Below are positions 57,501 to 64,000 of a stretch of 64,000 nt of DNA, piece after piece. The stretch's first letter is position 1; each line of letters opens with the position of its first letter. This DNA comes from Hyaloscypha bicolor E (taxonomy: Eukaryota; Ascomycota; Leotiomycetes; Helotiales; Hyaloscyphaceae). The stretch lies in NCBI RefSeq assembly GCF_002865645.1, contig NW_020194667.1, forward strand, positions 2,131,762-2,195,761, read 5' to 3'. Under the pieces are notes generated by a model, which had not been told where the DNA came from, made no database searches, and was given only the letters and a program-made list of their open reading frames with translations. The position numbers and the translations under genes were made by a program.

Positions 57501-59823
57501 GAATGTGTCGGAATTCAGTCGACAGTGAGCCTGCGCGGAAGTTTAGGCGAGGGACATCGCGGATTACCAGAGCCCGTGTGAGCCAGTCCCGCCAGCTCAT
57601 GCCATGCTGGCGAGTTTGCCGAGTTATGGGAGAAACGAAGTCCAAATACTCATAGTTGAGAAATGAAACTGGTAGTTCAGGTAATGCTCCCCTGAACAGC
57701 GCATGAGGTCCATATTCATCTTCGGATGGCAGGTACACCGGTACGTCGGTTCTCCGAGTGTTGATCCTCCTTTCGTTTTCGTCGTAAATCCACAAATGTA
57801 AAAATCCTGGATCAGAAATATCTTCAGCGTGCCAGTACAAGTAACTCAAATGCAATTTGGACGAGGCTAGGTCTGCTGCTCCGTTCCGCGTCGAGTATTT
57901 TCTCCATATCTTGCCAATCACTTCATCAGGCGGGCATTCCGTGGCGCCAAGGTCTTCAAACAGTTGCTCTCGAGTTTCATTTACAATACTTTCAGGATCA
58001 ATCGTAATGACTATATCTTGAGGTATTGCAGGCCCAATTTCTGCTGGAAAGTACGAATTGGTCTCTGCAGCAGTCACCCATCGTCCGTCATTCAATGGTA
58101 TCAACTCCAAATCCTCGAAGACCATTGTCTCGATATCAGTGCCTCGGGATCGTTGCAGCATAGATATAATGAGATGAGCCGCTCGACTATGCCAGTTATG
58201 AGAGGTCTCGCCGCTCTTCATCCTCGAATCAGGACATCTCAAGTCATGTTTGATTCTGTGACACATCGCAAGATCCTCAATGTCTCTAATTTCAAATAGC
58301 TCCTTCAGCGTGTTGGTGTTTTCGGGGCCATATTCCAGCGATAGGTATTTACTATATCTACCTGGACGATCTCTGAAGAGGGGTGACCCATTTTCATCCA
58401 AGTACGCAGGAGGAAGTGTCCGTACATTTTCCGGTTTTCGAAGCTCTGAAGTCCCATGGAGGTAAAGAATATTTGCATTCTTTAGTCGGTCAATAATCTT
58501 GCGAGACAATTCTTTCCAAAAATGGTGCGTCTGGAGTGCTGCTCCGGAAGGTAAATATTCGACCCAGCGGTACCGTAGAGGGCCATCTCTGCTGCAGAAG
58601 TCAAGTACCGCATTGCAAAATCTGTCTGCAATTGCAGATAGGATGTCCTTATTCCACTCAGAGTCAGATTGAGCCTCTTCTCTGCTTGCTTGCAAGATGA
58701 AATCGGCTTGGATCAGAAACTAACTGTTTTAGCAGAGGTAAATTTCTCATCCCATGAAACTTACATTGAAGCCAAAGTTTCCAACCGGAAGATATGCAAA
58801 AACATCATATTGAGTGGGTTTCATAGGGCGATCACTGTCGTCCACCTGAAATGCCAACACCAGTTCACATCCATTTCTTTCTGGACGGGCCTCATCCTCC
58901 GACAGATCTGTTATCTGATATCTGAAAATATAGTACCGCGAGGTTTCTGGCTCCATGCCAAATACTTCGACCTCTTCCTCGACCGTTTTAATCAGAAGTG
59001 TCAAATTGGCTGGTGTAGCCTCCGATGGCGCCTCCTTACTGAAAGTGGTGATGGTTTTCCCCCCGGGTTGCCTGTGAACCGTAATTTTGATCTCTTGGAT
59101 CTTGGACAAGAATAGAAGCAACGTAGGATGGACTTTATCAAAGTGAGCGACCAAATTCTCGTAGCGAGTATTGTTCGGAGTCAGGGTCATCCTCGTCAGG
59201 GGACGCCTATCCAATGGAATAGGATCATCTGCGAGAAGCGGGGTGACCATGCCCATCCTCTCCGCTACCGTACCATCGCTACGATACACGAAATAGAAAG
59301 AAAATGCGTTGGACTGTACGTGGACTCTGGACGCCACTTGGAACACAGCCTTGAATCCAATTCCCTTCTCGCCGACGAATCCATGCTGCTGCCTTTTCCA
59401 ACTTCTCCCAGTACGACAAATTTGGCTCACATCATTCTCATCAAATCCATCTTGGTTTGATTCAACAATGATTCTCTCTGGATGTACCTCGAAACTGAGC
59501 CAACGGGTCTGGTGGTGGGAGTTGGCGACGTCGAACGAGCAATCTTCCACGTTCTGCGTCAGCTCCAAAATAAAGCGACCCCTTACTGAACCAATATCCT
59601 CTGCAATGCTAGAGGGAATTAGCCAAAATAATATGACTAAAAATATCAAGGAAACACACGTCTGCACTGTATCTGCAAGATGTCGTCGAAGGTTTGCAAT
59701 AGATTCCAAAACCCTAGGATCTGTAGTTGCTTCAAGCTCTGGCTCGTGCCACCCATTGAGGCGGCTAACTCTGAGGACAATTGCTCGTGCCTCGGAGACA
59801 CTGATATCGAGGGGAGAAGCCAT
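54543..59823 (-). CDS. GHKL ATPase / NO VEIN (DUF3883) domain protein
   Basis: Exons (minus) 59823-59660, 59608-58765, 58719-57065, 57015-56665, 56614-56009, 55959-55137, 55082-54783 and 54737-54543 join in frame to 1645 residues. The sacsin/Hsp90-like GHKL ATPase lies at about 60-330: N-box ELTQNVED (about 70), NQDGF (106-110), and GFVGEKGIGFKAVF (131-144). A long middle region has no named domain. The C-terminus (about 1470 onward) is the NO VEIN/DUF3883 domain: IGAAGELF, then GYLD (Asp1547) and YFIEIKTT (Glu1560-x-Lys1562), a PD-(D/E)xK-like nuclease arrangement. Plant NO VEIN is nuclear and developmental; related bacterial proteins occur with restriction/defence genes. Role in fungi is unknown to me. 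It lies downstream of, and parallel to, an Hsp70-like gene. Confidence 0.85.
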
Positions 59824-60385
59824 CGTGTGAAGTTGGGAATTTTTTTTTTGTCGTATCCAAATAAACTTCAGCGAAGCCTGGCATTGATAAATAAGACGAA
59901 TAAATGGTGGTCAGATGGCCACCCTCCCTGTCATTTCCGGTGCCACCTTCGGGGTTATGCACCTGCAGGGTCCAATCACTAGCGGTTTGCATGCGCCCTT
60001 GGGGAGCGAGGCGAAACGGTTGAGGGCAGTTTCCAACATGTTGTTGTTCGCCTGTTGGTTTCACCGAAACCAAGTAACATGCAGGGGCAGCCCCTGAGAT
60101 ATCTCCGCATGTGCTGAAGTTCAGCTCCGACCGAGGGGGTGGGGGTGGTGGAGCTGGAAAAAAGTTTCTGGCAGGTTGAGGGTCTGCATTACATTCATAT
60201 ATTGTTCGCAGACGATAAAAAGAGAATCTAGGAGCTCAGAAGGTGACAGTAGACCAGCCACTAACGCAATCCACGAATATACGTGATCTGGAATATATTT
60301 TTATCTCTTTACATTTTCCTCTATCTTCGAATAGTACGTCAAGCAGGTGGAACAAGTTCTGCACCAGACGATATGTTCCGCGCTA
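59824..60385. other. 562-bp gap between Hsp70-like and NO VEIN-like genes
   Basis: No gene. Contains the terminator of the Hsp70-like gene and promoter of the GHKL gene, so the two are probably separate transcripts. Confidence 0.45.
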
Positions 60386-62677
60386 TCATCGATCGAACTT
60401 GATGTTTGCTGAGCCTGCCTCCTGACCATTTACAATACTCTTGAATGTCAGATTATCACCCTTATCCCCAAATCTTACTTGTACATCATAAGAAAATTGA
60501 TGTACAATTTTTTTGGTTTTGTTATTGTACCTACACTGAGTACTCGTGCCAAAATCAAAATCTGCATCGAAAGTTGACTCGATGCTGCCAACACGATCCA
60601 CCCCTATTGAGGGTTAGTTTGTTCTTTTAACCGCTGAATACGATGGAATACACACTAGAATCAGTTGAGTAATCCGGTGCTTCTGTGAGTGCACAAGAAT
60701 ATAGTTGATATCGGCTCACAAATCTCGATCCTGGTGAGTAGATTTCGTAAACATCTGCTGTTATGCTTGTTTCTTTAGTAATTTCATCTCCCTAAGCACG
60801 ATTACTGTTAGCAGCAAATGAATAATGGACTGTTGGTAATCCTTGAATGACGAGACATACTTTAGAAATTAGCCACCACATTCTGTCGCGACATAGCTTC
60901 CTGTTTTCGTCGAACTTAGAAAAAAAGGCGTCATCTTCTGAGTCTATCCCCTCACGGAAACTCAGCGAAATAGCAAATCCGTAGTGACGTCGGGCGTGCT
61001 TCACACGAGGTGATATTCCTTCAAGACCACGTAGAGCAGCACCTTGCACAACAGCAGCTTGACTTTAGCAGATTAGCATGGAGGATGTAGTTAAATTGGT
61101 AGTACCTGCTTACGGATGCAAGGGGCAAAGTAGAGTAATATAACCATTTTCCCCGCACCAATCTGCCAGAGCCTTATTCAGGTACGATGATGCACCAAAT
61201 CCCCCGATAAGAATAATTCGCTAAATATTCACGAGCGTCAGCCAAAGTTCTCCATTTGTGTCAATACGGCCAGTGAAAACCTACATCGATTGTGGCATTT
61301 CGTACTTTTCTTGCTTCTTCCACCTGCTGGCCCACTAAGCTTGTAATCTCGGCAATGACTGGGTCGAAAAGACTTTGCATGTCCTCGCTAGAAAGTTATC
61401 AGATCCTCGTTCTCCATTCGGTGAAGGGCTTACTATGAGAGTTTCACAATTCTATCCTCCGGATCATAGAACTTAGATTCTGGAACATCGAGATTGATAG
61501 GGCCTAACTCTCGATCATCGCCGTTATCGATAACCCCAAAGTCTCGTTTCAACCCCTCAAAACAACTCATTAACTTTCCACCAGGGCCCTTTACCCCGAA
61601 GGGAAGATTATCGAATGCCAATCCGAATCTTTTGGAGAGTAGTGCATGCAGATTGCGGTCAATATATGTTGAGCCACATTTACCACCTACCAGATGTTAT
61701 TTGTTAGGCCTTGACCATGGTACTCGGAGGAACTTAGATTGACGTACCCACACCGACGCAAAGCTCATCAAAAGTTAAGTACGGTCGTACCTGCGTGATT
61801 GTGTACGTAGTAATGTCAACAGTCCCACCGCCACAATCGCATATGAGGATATTTTCATTTTCCTGAATAGTTCAGTAACTCCTATCATCAGATACATAAA
61901 CGTACGAATTACCTTGATGGGATTCAAAGCATTTGGCTCGGCATACTTTTTCAAAGTTGCAATAGCTGCGGCTTCTGGTTCGGCGATGGTGAAAACCTCG
62001 TCTATTGGTTCGCAACCGAAGCCAGCATTTCTGGCAGCTGTGAGAGTGGCAGCTTTTGCTTCATCGGACCAAATAGCTGGCAGTGTGATCCAGCACTCCA
62101 TTGGTGTTTTTTCAAAAGTCGAATCGGTCAACTGTTGGCGAAGAATTTTGGATACATATAGGTACACTTCGTGCAAGAAGTCCTCACAAACCCCCGGGGC
62201 ATCGCGAAAAGAAGGTAATTGGAACATCCCAGGGCCTACAATACCGGAAAGGGATGGGTCGTCATGTTCGCCTACGGCTGCATTCTTGTCAAGCAGGAGT
62301 TTAGTCCACGAGTAAGATTTAAGCTTGGGGTAGACCTCGAAGCCCCATTTGTTGGTACCGATCTTTGGATTCTCTTTGCTGTACGCGATCCTCGTTGGTG
62401 TTTTCCACGATCCATAGGGGTCTCCGGGCCAAGTCGAGATAATCTTGATATCATCTACGCTACTCTTGCTGCTTTTGTCCGTGGTTACGTAACTGACACC
62501 TGCAACAATGTTAAAAATGGAAATGTTCAAGCAGAATACAACCTGCATACCTGAAAAGGTCGTGCCATAATCAATTCCCACGATGATTTTGTGTTTAGGC
62601 ACATTATCGAGTGACGAGATGGCATTCATCCTTTTCACTAGGTCAGAAAGAATGTCGCCTGTGCTCTGAGAACTCAT
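60386..62677 (-). CDS. Hsp70-like (actin-fold ATPase) protein, nine exons
   Basis: Exons (minus) 62677-62551, 62499-61913, 61862-61748, 61686-61434, 61387-61285, 61220-61114, 61062-60861, 60791-60656 and 60603-60386 join to 615 residues. The Hsp70 ATPase motifs are present: phosphate-1 GIDYGTTFSG (34-43), connect-1 region EPEAAAIATLKKY, phosphate-2 LICDCGGGTVDITTY, and adenosine motif IILIGGFGASSYL. The usual substrate-binding domain is absent; the C-terminal 200 residues (DEITKETSITADVYEIYSPGSRFV) form a divergent module. This is the expanded fungal/animal HSPA12-like branch rather than a housekeeping chaperone. Start chosen at MSSQSTGDIL; an in-frame upstream start adds 16 hydrophobic residues. 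Confidence 0.87.
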
Positions 62678-63376
62678 GGTGGTGAATGAAAGCAACAATA
62701 GGTGGGTGAAGAAGGACCGTGTCAATGTCGAAGGTTGATGCTAACGTATGTTACGGATATATGGAGGTTGGCCGCCTCACAATGCGACCCGAAGGATTTA
62801 GTTTCGTCTCGGAGTTGCCGCTCCTTGCAATACGGAGTATATGTTCTGAGTATTCCACACCGTTGGATTTGGCTATGATAGGTCAATCATGCACGAATTA
62901 GGCAAGTGGAGAACGATGCAACCGCTCGCAGAGGGTTTCGGGCCGGCCTAAGGGGCGTGAGATTGAGACCGTGTCACCTCCGGCTGCATCTGCACCACGA
63001 AATGTTTCGGCAGCATGTCGGGTCCATCGATCCCGCACGTTAGACCTTTCACGAGCCCTCAACATTTCATCAATTCCACCCGCTGTTCAGTTGCCGACTG
63101 TCTGAATAAGCGCTTGACTGTTTCCATTTGGCCGAAACAATGCCACCGCCGGATGCTCGCAGCCAGGGGCTCCGGCCGCCAAATGCAGTAGGCGCAACAC
63201 CTAATCCCTTGATCGTGCTACTCACTCCATACTTTTGCAAGATTATAAAGCTTACATTGTCCAAATTTAGGAGACAGACGAATTGAACAACACTCAGAAG
63301 CAAGGTAAATTATCTCGCAGCGGCAAACCAAGTGCTAATTCAAACGCGGCCTTGGCAGCAGGTGTACGTACACAAT
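62678..63376. other. divergent promoter region
   Basis: About 700 bp between the Hsp70-like gene (minus) and the coiled-coil gene (plus). No gene and no clear heat-shock element seen. Confidence 0.4.
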
Positions 63377-64000
63377 ATGTCTTCGAACAACTCGAACCAA
63401 CAAGATCAGCGCACTTCGCAGAAAACCGGCGAAAAAGATTTTCCATCGCCTAATCAGATGATGGAAGGTCCATCGAATTCATCCCATACCAGGAAGAATG
63501 CATCTGTTGCCAACACTTCGGCTGCGGATAGCTATGAATACGAAGATGAAGAGTTTCCACCACAGGTCCGGAACTCAAAGCACATGGCATCAGAACAGGG
63601 GTATACAAAACCTGGTGAGTACTTTAATTTGTGCTGCAATTCAAGAGCTAACGCCACCCTTTCCTAGATGTCGACGAGTCTCCTGGTCTCATACAAAGAC
63701 TGTTTTCCCTTGGTAGATCCAACCCGCCAAGTACAGACCTGGAACGACCCCCACACCCAAAGCAATCACGCAAACCTAGCCTTGCAGGGCAATCCCCAAA
63801 CCAGTTAAAAGCAACAAGTGGTACGGGCAAACAAATATCAAAGGGGGAACCAGCTCAGGCGGAGGAATTAACGCAGACATTCAATCAAGCGGTGAAGCAG
63901 AAGGAAGCAGAATGGAAAGCAAAGGAAATAAAACTTGAGCAACAGCTTGAGCATATACAAAGTCAAAATCAGCGTCTGGAGAATGGGATCCAGCAGATCC
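63377..64000 (+). CDS. unknown coiled-coil protein, 5' part only
   Basis: Exon 1 63377-63614 and exon 2 63668 to the window edge. The reading starts MSSNNSNQQDQRTSQKTGEK, a polar Ser/Asn/Gln-rich stretch with an acidic patch (YEYEDEEF). After the intron it reads DVDESPGLIQRLFSLGR, a basic Pro/Ser segment, then a coiled coil rich in Lys/Glu/Gln (FNQAVKQKEAEWKAKEIKLE) that runs off the end. An in-frame ATG at 63332 is an alternative start. Not recognised; the gene continues beyond the window. Confidence 0.6.

Noticed and set aside
59609..59659. Hydrophobic segment suggesting a membrane helix near the N-terminus of the GHKL protein
   Set aside because: It has perfect intron borders (GTGTGT...CTAATTCCCTCTAG) and removal gives a normal GHKL N-box spacing, so it is an in-frame intron.
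1..64000. tRNA and rRNA genes
   Set aside because: No cloverleaf or rRNA sequence was recognised by eye; a tRNAscan run would be needed to exclude tRNAs.

Overview
The window is nuclear DNA of a filamentous ascomycete (Pezizomycotina). Genes carry many short GT-AG introns (about 45-90 nt). HET-domain genes, HapX and fungal-type membrane and secreted proteins are present. Transposon copies are AT-rich and stop-riddled, as expected after repeat-induced point mutation (RIP). The gene set looks like Leotiomycetes, but that placement is an inference from gene style only.

Layout. 0.4-2.6 kb: HET-domain gene. 3.3-5.8 kb: decayed hAT transposon with 18-bp TIRs and an 8-bp target duplication. 6.2-11.4 kb: multi-pass membrane protein gene split by a second, very AT-rich hAT element (TSD ACTACGGC). 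11.4-13.7 kb: no convincing gene; one minisatellite. 13.75-14.58 kb: five-exon small secreted protein with a GC-AG intron. 16.3-17.6 kb: HET pseudogene. 17.9-19.5 kb: Mep1/3-type ammonium permease with GATA sites upstream. 21.7-26.6 kb: GST-like relic, bestrophin-like channel, PLP-enzyme fragment, cysteine-rich surface glycoprotein, SDR pseudogene. 27.6-30.6 kb: conserved housekeeping block (mitochondrial bL27 and uL1 sharing a 149-bp promoter gap, then COG2). 30.9-33.3 kb: Tc1/mariner element with TA duplication, landed in the promoter of hapX. 33.5-39.9 kb: hapX, RNase T2, LCL2, glutamyl-tRNA synthetase. 40.6-45.7 kb: CorA-like transporter convergent with an ankyrin gene that carries a 127-bp insertion. 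48.1-48.7 kb: small bZIP. 49.1-51.3 kb: AT-rich decayed DNA transposon(s). 51.9-53.6 kb: MFS sugar transporter. 54.5-62.7 kb: two co-oriented multi-exon genes, an Hsp70-like ATPase and a 1645-residue protein joining a GHKL ATPase to a C-terminal NO VEIN/DUF3883 nuclease-like domain. 63.4 kb to the end: start of an unknown coiled-coil gene.

Iron (hapX) and nitrogen (ammonium permease) genes both carry recognisable GATA-factor sites. The most unusual parts are the GHKL/NO VEIN protein beside an Hsp70-like gene, the transposon sitting 12 bp from the presumed SreA site of hapX, and the insertion inside the ankyrin gene. All exon models were built by reading splice sites and frame by eye; none has transcript support.
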